Shown one piece after another: positions 35,031 through 43,469 of a DNA stretch of 64,000 nt (positions within the stretch are counted from its first letter, which is position 1; each line of letters starts with the position of its first letter). Position numbers and translations under genes: made by a program. Source of the stretch: Rudanella paleaurantiibacter (lineage in GTDB: Bacteria; Bacteroidota; Bacteroidia; Cytophagales; Spirosomataceae). The DNA lies in assembly GCF_009184635.1 (NCBI RefSeq), contig NZ_WELI01000010.1, positions 62,001 to 126,000 of the forward strand, in the 5' to 3' direction. Under the pieces are notes generated by a model. It worked only from the letters and a program-made list of their open reading frames with translations, was not told the DNA's origin and made no database searches.

Positions 35031-36704
35031 TTAGAAAAAGATGAAAAACTGGGTGATAATTTCGGACTTTCGATCGGTAATCCGCATACCCCCAAGGCCT
35101 TCCTGTCCGGGTACGTCGTTGGTTGCTGCCGAATAAATCGGGCGTGGGCGGTAGTGTACTGTAATTTTGGCATTATGCCCGGCCAGCAACCAGTTCAGGC
35201 CACCCTCGAGCAGGTTATAGGGCTGATTGAGCCGCTCGAAATTAGCCCGGCTGTACGATACATACGGCTGAAACTGACCAAAGCTACGCGTCCAGGCACG
35301 CGGAAACATATAACCCGCCTGAACGTGGAATACGGAGCCTGTGCCCCAGGTCGGGTACGTATTACCCGCCCCATTGAACGCCTGTGGCTGCGAGCCCGGC
35401 TGCGTGGGCGCACTGGCCAGGTTCATGGTACCGGCGTTGCGCACAAAGTTGGGGCCGTAGTTGAACCAGTAATGAGCCGCATACGCTGTGATCGACGAGC
35501 GATTTTCCCCCTCCGGCCCCAGGGGGAGTTCGAGAAAGCTGTCGAGGGCAAAATGTTTCATGGCGGTCACGGTGGTATCAACGTTGGCCGTTTGCAGGGC
35601 AATGCGCTGATTCTCGGGTAGCGACGAGAAGCCTGTGATCGCTGCCGGGTACCGCCCAGCCTGCAATTCGCTTGTTTGCGCAGCCGTGAGCGACACCCCC
35701 GCCGGAATAGTTGGCGTGGCCGAAATCCGGGAGCGGTGCCACATGGCGTCGGGCTGAATCATGAAACCACCCCCAATGTTGAATACTTTTTTAGTGCCCA
35801 GATACGAGCCCACCATAAACGGCAGGGTTTGGCTTTCCTGCTCGAAGAAATCGTAGGTAGCATACAACTGGTACAGGGGCTTGTTGAGCGTACGCGAGTT
35901 GTATTGGGAGATGTTGTACGCGTTGGGCAGGGCCGTAAGACCGGCGGCCCAGCCGGCACCCCGCCCGGCCAACGTGGTCATGGGGGAGGCTCCCGTACGT
36001 TGCGCCTGCGTGTAAGGGGTTGTCCAGCCGGTGGCGGCTTCGGGTATGGTGAAAGGCTTGGTCAGCACGGCCCGGTAGCTGAGTTTGCCAATCTCACCCT
36101 TGGCGTACAGACCAAAGGTACGGGCAAACTGATCGTTGGCGTCGAGCAAGGCCCAGCCATAAAGCGGGGAGTCGAGCGTGAGGAAGTTGAGCGTGGCGGC
36201 ATTGGATAACCGCGACAGTCCCGACCAGGTGAGCAACCCCGCCCCGAACGAGAAAGCCCGGCTGGCTTTAAATTCGGTCCAGGCATCGTGTACAAACACC
36301 GACTGTCGTTTGCCGTCGGTAACCCCATCAGGGCCCGTCAGCAGGCCACCGCCCCCCGTATTGAAGGTTTGGTTGTTGGCGCCAATAATCCAGAAAACCA
36401 GAATGCGGGGTGTCAGTTGCCCGTGCATCAGAATCCGGCTCCGCCGAATACCCACATCCCAGGTTTGCGGCACATTGTTATTGCCGGAGATACTGGTGCC
36501 AGGATTTTGCTGTTGCCAGCGCATCCAGATCTGCGACCACATCAGCAGTCGGATAAAGCTCGTGCTGTCTTTGTTGAGATACAGTCGTAAACCGTTCTTG
36601 TAGTTGGAACCGGCCCAGTAACCCTGAGCCGAGGCCGGCGAACAGAACAGTGCAGAGCCAAGCAGTAAGATACCTAAAAGTACATGCCGTAATGGACTGG
36701 ACAT
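35031..36704 (-). CDS. Outer-membrane porin-like protein 2
   Basis: 557 residues from the ATG at 36704, with a signal peptide (MSSPLRHVLLGILLLGSALF, cleaved near SPASAQ). It is a longer paralogue of the porin at 32512-33927: aligned starts (FIRLLMWSQIWMRWQQQNPGTS against YARIIMWNQIWFRSMQMNPGTS, read in parts), a shared ANNQTF block, and LGTKKVFNIGGGF against VGTKRVFNIGAGF. The extra length is mostly loop sequence around residues 245-285 and 340-385. It is followed by a lipoprotein in the same operon. Its upstream region carries both motifs shared with porin 1 and the InsA-like gene. Confidence 0.8.
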   Translation of the reverse strand: MSSPLRHVLLGILLLGSALFCSPASAQGYWAGSNYKNGLRLYLNKDSTSFIRLLMWSQIWMRWQQQNPGTSISGNNNVPQTWDVGIRRSRILMHGQLTPRILVFWIIGANNQTFNTGGGGLLTGPDGVTDGKRQSVFVHDAWTEFKASRAFSFGAGLLTWSGLSRLSNAATLNFLTLDSPLYGWALLDANDQFARTFGLYAKGEIGKLSYRAVLTKPFTIPEAATGWTTPYTQAQRTGASPMTTLAGRGAGWAAGLTALPNAYNISQYNSRTLNKPLYQLYATYDFFEQESQTLPFMVGSYLGTKKVFNIGGGFMIQPDAMWHRSRISATPTIPAGVSLTAAQTSELQAGRYPAAITGFSSLPENQRIALQTANVDTTVTAMKHFALDSFLELPLGPEGENRSSITAYAAHYWFNYGPNFVRNAGTMNLASAPTQPGSQPQAFNGAGNTYPTWGTGSVFHVQAGYMFPRAWTRSFGQFQPYVSYSRANFERLNQPYNLLEGGLNWLLAGHNAKITVHYRPRPIYSAATNDVPGQEGLGGMRITDRKSEIITQFFIFF

Positions 36705-36752
36705 AAACGAAACGTTTGTGAAGTGTTTGTACTCATTTGATAAAAACTTGCA

Positions 36753-36785
36753 CAAAGGTTATCGGGCCGCCTATATGAGGTCAAA
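36753..36785 (-). promoter_or_regulatory. Porin 2 promoter (TTTG-N20-TAACCTTTG)
   Basis: Minus strand: -33 TTTG (36785-36782) and -7 TAACCTTTG (36761-36753), 20 bases apart, close to the rpsU promoter geometry. The leader would be about 40 bases. The -33 box overlaps the shared element at 36783-36795. Confidence 0.5.
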
Positions 36786-36795
36786 TAGATACTAT
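36783..36795 (-). promoter_or_regulatory. Shared porin element, copy B
   Basis: AAATAGATACTAT (plus strand), the same as copy A at 33999-34011 except for one base, overlapping the -33 box of the porin 2 promoter. Confidence 0.55.
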
Positions 36796-36830
36796 CAATA
36801 ATGCCCTTTTTAGCATCTGGAACGCGGTTT

Positions 36831-36847
36831 ATCTATAGTATTTTAGC
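36831..36847 (-). promoter_or_regulatory. Putative operator GCTAA-N4-CTATAGAT before porin 2
   Basis: The minus strand reads GCTAAAATACTATAGAT, 36 bases upstream of the shared porin element. It matches the tandem sites before the InsA-like gene (GCTAATTAACTATAGAT) outside the spacer. Confidence 0.55.
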
Positions 36848-36930
36848 AAAATTATCTTTTGTGCCGCCAACAAAAGACAGACCAAACAGTTTGAGAATAC
36901 ATTCATCAACCACCTTAACTGCTTGCCTTT

Positions 36931-37227
36931 ATGTTACTTCGCCAGTTAGAATACATTATTGCCGTCGATACGGAGCGCAGTTTTACCCGGGCCGCTGACC
37001 GGTGCTGCATCACGCAGCCCACGCTTAGCCAGCAAATCCGTTGCCTCGAAGCCCACCTGAATATTGAGATTTTTAATCGCCAGCAGGTGCCCGTTGTGCC
37101 AACACTAGAGGGGCAGCTAATTCTTGAAAAAGCACGGGGGATTGTGGCCGAGGTGCGCGCGTTAGAGCAGTTTGCCCGGCAACTGAACCGGAAGGAGCTC
37201 GCGGTGTATAACTTAGAAGCTGTTTGA
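36931..37227 (+). pseudogene. Truncated LysR-family regulator (HTH only)
   Basis: 98 codons. Residues 1-65 are a normal LysR winged HTH (MLLRQLEYIIAVDTERSFT, ITQPTLSQQIRCLE, IFNRQQVPVVPTLEGQ), most like the OxyR group, followed by the linker helix to about residue 92. The last codons and the TGA come from the left end of a 169-bp inverted-repeat element, and the whole effector-binding domain of about 200 residues is absent. The fragment could still be translated into a small DNA-binding protein. It is divergent from porin 2, so the intact gene may once have regulated that porin. Confidence 0.75.
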
Positions 37228-37380
37228 GTTAGCGATTTGAGACCGTAGGGAGCGGATTTTGGTTGCTGACAAGCCAATTTTTGCCGGTCGTAGCGGTTGC
37301 TACGGCCCAAAAAAGTGGCGCAGACAGCGACAAAAAGCTGCCCTTATGGGCCAAAGTGATTAACTCAAACAGCTTCTAAG
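37212..37380. mobile_element. MITE-like element with 20-bp inverted ends
   Basis: CTTAGAAGCTGTTTGAGTTA at 37212-37231 and its exact complement at 37361-37380 bound 169 bases with no coding content. The inside has a smaller hairpin (GTAGC...GCTAC near 37295-37315). It interrupts the lysR fragment. No target-site duplication is seen: the left flank is GTATAA and the right flank CAGCGG, which fits a later deletion on one side. Confidence 0.75.
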
Positions 37381-37427
37381 CAGCGGCCCGCTGCGTGGGG
37401 TTGGGTAAACCACGCAGCGGGCCGCTG
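37381..37427. terminator. Strong hairpin terminator of the SulP gene
   Basis: An 18-bp perfect stem (CAGCGGCCCGCTGCGTGG and its complement) with an 11-base loop directly abuts the MITE-like element. It lies 30 bases after the SulP stop on the minus strand. Confidence 0.75.
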
Positions 37428-37456
37428 TATGCCATGTCTACGCCTTCGAGGGCGTA

Positions 37457-39070
37457 TTAGTTAATCAGTACTTCTTTCACCGGCTCCACTTTCGGAAGAG
37501 CGCTTTTCGTTTTGATTACGTTTTTCAGCTCGTACGAGATGCCCTGTGCTTTCGCGGTATCAGTGTAATCGCGGAGCATATTGTAAATGTCGTGATCAAT
37601 AAACTGAGCGTCGGTTCCGTCGACAATTACCTGATCGCCGGGTTGCAGTGTGCGCAGAATGACCTTCAGCTGAGGTTTGCTCAAAAAGTAGAGATCTTTC
37701 AGGATCTTGATTTCGATGCGCTTGCCCTGCCGAATCACCTTCACCGTCGACTGCGAGTTGGTATACAGAATGAACATGACACCAATGACAGCACCGATGG
37801 TGATGCCAATGAGCAGATCGGTGAAAATGATACCCAGCACCGTCAGGATGAACGGGATAAACTGGTTCAGACCATCATTGTAAACACTCTTGAAGATTTT
37901 CGGTTTGGCCAGTTTGTAGCCCACCATAATCAGGATAGCCGCCAGACATGATAGCGGGATGTAGTTGAGCAACGACCCGGCGGCAAATACCGCAATAGCC
38001 AGCAATACACCGTGCACAATAGTCGAGACGCGGGTTTTGGCCCCACTAAACACGTTGGCTGAGGTACGCACCACGACCGAGGTCACGGGTAAACCACCAA
38101 CAAGCCCGGATACCATGTTGCCAACACCCTGCGCAATCAATTCCTGATCAGTTGAAGATACCCGGCGTTGCTCGTCGAGCTGATCGGCCGCTTCGAGATT
38201 GAGCAGTGTTTCCAGACTGGCTACAATGGCAATGGTTGCACCTACGGCCCAGATGCGCGGATTCGATAAAGCCGAGAAGTCGGGAAACGTAAAAATGGAC
38301 CACCAGGGCTTATCAGCCGCTACGACCGGAATCTGCACCATGTGCTGATGGGCCGTGTCGCCCATGTACCACTCCGGCATGTACAACCGAAACAGTTGAT
38401 TAAGGCCGATACCCACAAACACCACCATCAGGGCGCCGGGTAGGGTCTTGAAAAAACGCCACCCCCGGCCGGCTAAACGCTCCCAGCCAATAAGCAGTGC
38501 CAGGGATACGGCGCTGATGATCAGAGCACCCATACTGGCGGTTTCTACGGCCCGGTAAATTTCAGACAAGGTATTTTCGCCGTCGGCCAGTTGCTGAAAT
38601 GCAAACTCACCTTCGTAATCGTTGTCCCGACCGAGGGCGTGCGGAATCTGTTTGAGCACAATTACAATCCCGATAGCCACCAGCATACCTTTGATTACAC
38701 TGTCGGGGAAAAAGCTGCTTAGCTTGCCCGCTTTCAGCAGACCCAGCCCGAGCTGAATGGCACCGGCCAGTACAACACCTACCAGGAAAACTTCGTAAGC
38801 CCCTACATTTGTGATGGCGTCGGCAACAATGACGGCCAAACCGGCTGCCGGACCACTAACGCTCATTTCGGAGCCCGACAAAAAGCCAACCACGATTCCG
38901 CCGACGATACCCGCTACCAGGCCCGAGAACAACGGAGCCCCCGATGCCAGCGCGATGCCAAGGCACAGAGGGAGGGCAACCAGAAAAACGGATAACCCGG
39001 CCGGGAGGTCACTGCGGAGTAACCCGGACGAGTACGTGGAAAAGGTATAGAGAGGGTTTGAGGTCTTCAT
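37457..39070 (-). CDS. SulP-family anion transporter with STAS domain
   Basis: 537 residues from the ATG at 39070 (MKTSNPLYTF); the 31 codons upstream are AT-rich leader. It has about twelve membrane helices with the SulP core LPAGLSVFLVALPLCLGIAL, SVSGPAAGLAVIVADAI and GNMVSGLVGGLPVTSVVVRTSANV (read in parts). The C-terminal 100 residues are a STAS domain (EIKILKDLYFLSKPQLKVIL and VIVDGTDAQFIDHDIYNML). The family carries sulphate, bicarbonate or other anions; short-loop Bacteroidota members are often thought to move bicarbonate. The substrate is not determinable here. Confidence 0.9.
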   Translation of the reverse strand: MKTSNPLYTFSTYSSGLLRSDLPAGLSVFLVALPLCLGIALASGAPLFSGLVAGIVGGIVVGFLSGSEMSVSGPAAGLAVIVADAITNVGAYEVFLVGVVLAGAIQLGLGLLKAGKLSSFFPDSVIKGMLVAIGIVIVLKQIPHALGRDNDYEGEFAFQQLADGENTLSEIYRAVETASMGALIISAVSLALLIGWERLAGRGWRFFKTLPGALMVVFVGIGLNQLFRLYMPEWYMGDTAHQHMVQIPVVAADKPWWSIFTFPDFSALSNPRIWAVGATIAIVASLETLLNLEAADQLDEQRRVSSTDQELIAQGVGNMVSGLVGGLPVTSVVVRTSANVFSGAKTRVSTIVHGVLLAIAVFAAGSLLNYIPLSCLAAILIMVGYKLAKPKIFKSVYNDGLNQFIPFILTVLGIIFTDLLIGITIGAVIGVMFILYTNSQSTVKVIRQGKRIEIKILKDLYFLSKPQLKVILRTLQPGDQVIVDGTDAQFIDHDIYNMLRDYTDTAKAQGISYELKNVIKTKSALPKVEPVKEVLIN

Positions 39071-39121
39071 CGATCGTTGGATAAAATGGAAAAAGTTGTA
39101 AGATACAGTTGGTGGTTCAGA

Positions 39122-39129
39122 CAAAATTA
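39122..39129 (-). promoter_or_regulatory. -7 box of SulP gene promoter
   Basis: The minus strand reads TAATTTTG, an exact TAnnTTTG, 52 bases before the SulP ATG. No good -33 box at the usual distance. Confidence 0.45.
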
Positions 39130-39170
39130 AAAGGACATTAAACAAAAAGTTAGTTTTAACCAATATTAAT

Positions 39171-40376
39171 TTGGAATCAATCGGATTGACAGTCGACGAG
39201 AAAGACTTTATGGTTGCACACCTTCAAGACAATGTGCAACAGTTATTGTTGCGGTATGCAGCTAATAAACAGATAGATATCCGAAAAGTTGCTGTTCAGA
39301 TTGCCGCTCGGCAGCGCGTGCGCGACAAACTACCTACCTGGTGCGCTAACCCAGGGGTTTTGTTCCCCCCGACCCTCCCGCTCGAACAGGCTTCGTCGGA
39401 GCAAACAGCGCGCTACAAAGCCGCTGTTGTGTCGGCTTTTACCCCCCGGCTAAACCGCCTTGTCGACCTGACCGGGGGGCTCGGCGTTGATGCCTGGGCC
39501 TTCGCCAACGTAGCTGGGCACGTAACGTACGTGGAGCGGCAGGCACCACTCGCCGAACTGGCAACGCACAATTTTCCCCAATTAGCGTGCCACAATGTGG
39601 AGGTATTAAATGCCCAAAGCGAAACGGTACTCCAGCAGCTGGATGCCCCTGTCGACTGGATTTACCTCGATCCGGCCCGGCGCGACGACCGGGGTGGTCG
39701 TGTCGTTCGGCTCGACGAGTGTGAGCCCAATGCGGTTGCCTGGTGGCCCTTGTTACGCCAGAAAGCAACGTATGTCCTGCTCAAAACCTCACCCCTGATC
39801 GACATTGAAGCTGCCCTTCGGCAGTTACCCGGTATTCGGGCGGTGCAGGTGGTGGCGGTGCGGCACGAGGTGAAAGAGGTGCTGTTTGTCGCCACACCCG
39901 ACGAGGTGGCCCCCGACGAGGTTGCCGTTACCGCGGTCGATCTGCTGCCCGATTCGGAGGTTCGGTTTTCGTTTCGGCGGGGCGATGAACGTGCCGTTGC
40001 CGTGTCGTTTGCCGACCCGCAAGCTTACCTCTACGAACCCAATGCGGCTGTGCTGAAAGCGGGCGCGTTTCGGGCGGTAGCCGAGCGGTTTGGATTGGCC
40101 AAACTGGCCCCTCACAGTCACCTCTATACGTCGGCCGAACCGGTAGGGGATTTTCCGGGCCGGGCGTTTAAACTGGAAGGCATCTGTAAACCGAACCGGG
40201 CCGATGTACAGGCGTTGGTACCGGCGATGAAAGCGAATCTGACGGTTCGGAATTACCCCCAGTCGGTCGAAGAGTTGCGCAAGAAAGTGGGTCTGAAAGA
40301 AGGAGGAGACGTGTACATCTTCGCCACGACGCTACTCAACGGCGACAAGCGGCTACTTGTAACTCGTAAGCTATGA
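39171..40376 (+). CDS. THUMP-like class I SAM-dependent methyltransferase
   Basis: 401 residues in the annotated frame. The SAM-binding core is VDLTGGLGVDAWAFANVAGH (motif I) with the acidic residue in YVERQAPLAELA, then the catalytic-type motif VDWIYLDPARRD, followed by LLKTSPLIDIEAAL. The C-terminal part (about 300-401) is a THUMP-like domain. Family members are putative RNA or small-molecule methyltransferases. No ATG precedes the conserved N-terminus: the frame is open upstream, TTG at 39171 is the nearest common start, and ATT at 39165 (reading I-N-L-E-S) is also possible; the ATG at 39210 would cut into the conserved start. Confidence 0.8.
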   Translation: MESIGLTVDEKDFMVAHLQDNVQQLLLRYAANKQIDIRKVAVQIAARQRVRDKLPTWCANPGVLFPPTLPLEQASSEQTARYKAAVVSAFTPRLNRLVDLTGGLGVDAWAFANVAGHVTYVERQAPLAELATHNFPQLACHNVEVLNAQSETVLQQLDAPVDWIYLDPARRDDRGGRVVRLDECEPNAVAWWPLLRQKATYVLLKTSPLIDIEAALRQLPGIRAVQVVAVRHEVKEVLFVATPDEVAPDEVAVTAVDLLPDSEVRFSFRRGDERAVAVSFADPQAYLYEPNAAVLKAGAFRAVAERFGLAKLAPHSHLYTSAEPVGDFPGRAFKLEGICKPNRADVQALVPAMKANLTVRNYPQSVEELRKKVGLKEGGDVYIFATTLLNGDKRLLVTRKL

Positions 40377-40459
40377 GCCGGATAAAAGTTTAGGGCTCCG
40401 TTTGGAGTATTGAACGCCCTTCGCGGGCTTATTTCAGAAGTGGTTTTGAACCTGAATGT

Positions 40460-41476
40460 ATGGAATTATTACGTTGTGTGGCTCCCGGTCACTTGGAGTA
40501 CGCCCAGGCGCCCAAACCTAAGCCCGAACCGGGCCGGGCGTTGGTGCGCATCACCCGAATCGGTATCTGCGGAACCGATCTGCACGCGTTCGAGGGAACG
40601 CAGCCGTATTTCACTTACCCACGCGTGCTGGGTCACGAACTGGCTGGTCAATTAGTCGATGCGGTTGACGAGACGGCTATTCAGCCGGGCGACTCGGTCA
40701 CGATCATGCCGTATTTTTACTGCGGGCAGTGCGTAGCGTGCCGGGTTGGTAAAACCAACTGTTGCGAGCGGCTGCAGGTCTGCGGAGTCCATACCGACGG
40801 TGGTATGGCCGAGTTTCTTTCGGTGCCTACGTACGCGCTGGTGCCGGGGGGCGGCCTCTCCGACGACGAACTGGCTCTGGTTGAACCGCTTTCGATTGGG
40901 GCACACGGCGTTCGGCGGGCTCAGATTCAGCCGGGCGAGTACGTCCTGGTGGTGGGTGCCGGGCCCATCGGGCTGGGGGTGATGCTATTTGCCCAAATGG
41001 CTGGGGCGCAGGTGATTGTGCTGGATGTGAACGCGGGCCGACTGGCCTTTTGCGGGAAGCACCTCGGCATCGCTCATCTGGTAAACGCGACTTCGGCCGA
41101 TGCCCACGAACAAATTCGGGCCATTACCGGGGGCGATATGCCCACCGTGGTGATTGATGCCACCGGTAGCCACCGGGCCATTGAGGCCGGGTTTGGGTAT
41201 CTGGCCCACGGTGGCCGGTACGTACTGGTGGGTCTGCAACGGGAGCCGGTTCGTTTCAGCCATCCCGAATTCCACAAGCGCGAAGCCACGCTCATGAGCA
41301 GCCGCAACGCGACTCGTACCGACTTCGATACGGTGATGACCGCTATGCGAAACGGTCTAATAAACCCCATGACGTTTATTACCCACCGGGTGGGGTTTGG
41401 CGAGGTGCAGTCCGAATTTAGCGGTTGGCTCGATCCGGCCAATGGCGTTATCAAAGCAATGGTCAGCCTGGCGTAA
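40460..41476 (+). CDS. Zinc-dependent alcohol/sugar dehydrogenase
   Basis: 338 residues of the medium-chain dehydrogenase family. Catalytic zinc ligands lie in GICGTDLHAFEG and VLGHELAGQ; the structural zinc cysteines appear as YCGQCVACRVGKTNCCERL. The Rossmann motif is VLVVGAGPIGLGVMLFAQ. Such proteins oxidise sorbitol, L-threonine, galactonate or fucose-type substrates; sequence alone does not choose. It is the first of five same-strand genes of sugar or ester metabolism, 22 bases before the GH97 gene, so co-transcription is likely. Confidence 0.88.
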   Translation: MELLRCVAPGHLEYAQAPKPKPEPGRALVRITRIGICGTDLHAFEGTQPYFTYPRVLGHELAGQLVDAVDETAIQPGDSVTIMPYFYCGQCVACRVGKTNCCERLQVCGVHTDGGMAEFLSVPTYALVPGGGLSDDELALVEPLSIGAHGVRRAQIQPGEYVLVVGAGPIGLGVMLFAQMAGAQVIVLDVNAGRLAFCGKHLGIAHLVNATSADAHEQIRAITGGDMPTVVIDATGSHRAIEAGFGYLAHGGRYVLVGLQREPVRFSHPEFHKREATLMSSRNATRTDFDTVMTAMRNGLINPMTFITHRVGFGEVQSEFSGWLDPANGVIKAMVSLA

Positions 41477-41498
41477 CCCTTTCTTTCAACCGAAGTCC

Positions 41499-43352
41499 AT
41501 GCGGTTAATCACTTTTTTTGCCAAGCTCTGTAGTTGGTTCGTGGCCCTGATCTCGGTGGCGGCCCCCGCATCACCGGCTTACCGAATTGCCTCGCCCGAC
41601 AAACAGACACAGTTTGACGTACGGGTGGATGCCCGGCAGCGGCTGGTGTATCGGGTAATTCAGGCTGGTAAGACGGTGGTAGGGCCCTCTGTGCTGGGTT
41701 TCCGGCTGAATGAGCTAACCATCGGTGAGCAGACCGTGCTTGGGAAGATGAGCCAGCGCACCCACCGCGAGCAGATTAAGTGGCCGTTGGGGGAGAACGA
41801 CATCATCCGTAACCACTACACCGAAATGAGCGTGCAGGCTCGGTCGGCAGGGGTGCCCTATACGCTGGTGGCTCGGGTATTCGATGGCAGTGTGGCGTTT
41901 CGGTACGTGCTGCCCAAAACAGCGGCACCCGGTATAATCCGGCAGGAGCTGACCTCATTTGATCTGGCAGCGGGCTACACAGTGTACCAGTACAACGAAG
42001 AGTCGGTGTTTACGCCAACGTCTTTGAGCGCGCTGACCAAAACCTGCGATTTTCCCGCTACGCTCACAAACGGCACGCTGTACCTGTCTATCGGAGAGGC
42101 CCACAACCAGTCGTACACGAAGGCGGTTCTCGCACGGGCCGACTCTCCCAATGCCCTAACGACCGCGTTTCACCGTGGTGATTCTGTCAGAACCAATGGC
42201 CTATTTGTGTCGCCCTGGCGCACCATTAGCGTGGCTACTTCGGCCATTGGGCTGCATCAGTTTAGTGATTTGGCGCTGCGCCTTTGCCCGCCCCCACGAG
42301 AGGGGGTTCCGGGCTGGATTAAACCCGGCAAGCTGATCCGGGCGGCTCTCACCACGCAGGGCGGCCTCGACTGTATCGACTTTGCTGCGGCCCACGGGTT
42401 CAGCTACATCATGTTCGATGCGGGATGGTACGGAGCCGAATTTCGGTCCAGCTCTGACCCGACTCAGGTCATCCCGGCTATCGACATGCCCCGGGTTATT
42501 CAATACGGCAAAGACAAAGGCCGCACCGGCCAGCCTATTGGGGTGATTCTGTACGTGAACCGGGTAGGATTGCGGGCCAAGCTCGACACCATTTTGCCGT
42601 TATACAAGCGCTGGGGCGTGGCCGGGCTCAAGTTTGGGTTTGTGGATGGCCTGAGCCATGAGGGGCTCAACTGGCTTATTCCGGCCATTAAAAAAGTGTA
42701 CGACCACGGGTTTGTGCTCAACATTCACGACAATTACAAGCCCACGGGTCTGAGCCGAACGTACCCAAATTTGCTTACGCAGGAGGGCATTCGGGGCAAC
42801 GAGAACAACCCGGATGCCTTTCATAACACCGTACTCCCCTTTACCCGATTTGTGGCCGGAGCGGCTGATTACACGTTTTGCTACCCAAACGCAAACCAGC
42901 AGTTCTCCGACAACCTTCTGAAAACGAAGCTTCAGGTTACAAAAGGCCAGCAACTCGCCCTGACAGTGGTGTACTTTAGCCCGTTGCAGGCTATGCTTTG
43001 GTATGGCAACCCCGTCCACTACACCAACGAAGTCGAACTGGAGGTGTTTGCGCGGGTGCCCACCGTCTGGAATGAGTCACACTACCTCACGGGCGAAATA
43101 GGCCGTCATGTGAGTGTGGCCCGCCGGAAGGGCAATACGTGGTATGTCGGAACGGTAGCCGGCCTGACCGATTGGGAGGGGGGTATCCCGCTCTCATTTT
43201 TGCCGAAGGGGAAAACGTATACCGCTACCGTCTACGAAGACGATGGTGAGGGGAGTATCCAGAAGCGGAGTGTTACTCTGACCGGTGGCGAATCGTGGCC
43301 GGTTCAAATTAAGGCGCGGGGAGGGCAGGTAATAATGCTTCAGTCCCTGTAA
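41499..43352 (+). CDS. Glycoside hydrolase family 97 enzyme
   Basis: 617 residues from the ATG at 41499, which opens a signal peptide (SWFVALISVAAPASPA). The GH97 layout is clear: an N-terminal sandwich (YRIASPDKQTQFDVRVD, PSVLGFRLN), a TIM barrel (FSYIMFDAGWYG, VILYVNRVGLRAKLD, WGVAGLKFGFVDG, LTQEGIRGNEN) and a C-terminal all-beta part. The Asp in KFGFVDG sits where retaining GH97 alpha-galactosidases carry the nucleophile, while inverting SusB-type alpha-glucosidases use glutamates, so the retaining type is favoured but not proven. It acts in the periplasm or outer membrane. It follows the dehydrogenase by 22 bases. Confidence 0.87.
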   Translation: MRLITFFAKLCSWFVALISVAAPASPAYRIASPDKQTQFDVRVDARQRLVYRVIQAGKTVVGPSVLGFRLNELTIGEQTVLGKMSQRTHREQIKWPLGENDIIRNHYTEMSVQARSAGVPYTLVARVFDGSVAFRYVLPKTAAPGIIRQELTSFDLAAGYTVYQYNEESVFTPTSLSALTKTCDFPATLTNGTLYLSIGEAHNQSYTKAVLARADSPNALTTAFHRGDSVRTNGLFVSPWRTISVATSAIGLHQFSDLALRLCPPPREGVPGWIKPGKLIRAALTTQGGLDCIDFAAAHGFSYIMFDAGWYGAEFRSSSDPTQVIPAIDMPRVIQYGKDKGRTGQPIGVILYVNRVGLRAKLDTILPLYKRWGVAGLKFGFVDGLSHEGLNWLIPAIKKVYDHGFVLNIHDNYKPTGLSRTYPNLLTQEGIRGNENNPDAFHNTVLPFTRFVAGAADYTFCYPNANQQFSDNLLKTKLQVTKGQQLALTVVYFSPLQAMLWYGNPVHYTNEVELEVFARVPTVWNESHYLTGEIGRHVSVARRKGNTWYVGTVAGLTDWEGGIPLSFLPKGKTYTATVYEDDGEGSIQKRSVTLTGGESWPVQIKARGGQVIMLQSL

Positions 43353-43391
43353 CATAAACGTTGTTTTCGACGTCCGTATAGGCAAGGAGAC

Positions 43392-43399
43392 TAACTTTG
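43392..43399 (+). promoter_or_regulatory. -7 box before the LLM oxidoreductase
   Basis: TAACTTTG, an exact match to TAnnTTTG, lies 71 bases before the ATG at 43470. The -33 region is not a good match at the usual spacing, so this gene may have its own promoter separate from the GH97 unit. Confidence 0.45.
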
Positions 43400-43469
43400 G
43401 TCTTTCTAGTATCAAATGTAATCAATAAAGTATTAGTTGGTTACCTCAAGCAGAAGACAAAATCGACGT

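Noticed and set aside
37212-37380. Inverted-repeat structure as a terminator or riboswitch
   Set aside because: Ends are 130 bases apart with perfect 20-bp matches and the element cuts a known domain, which fits a MITE better than an RNA element.
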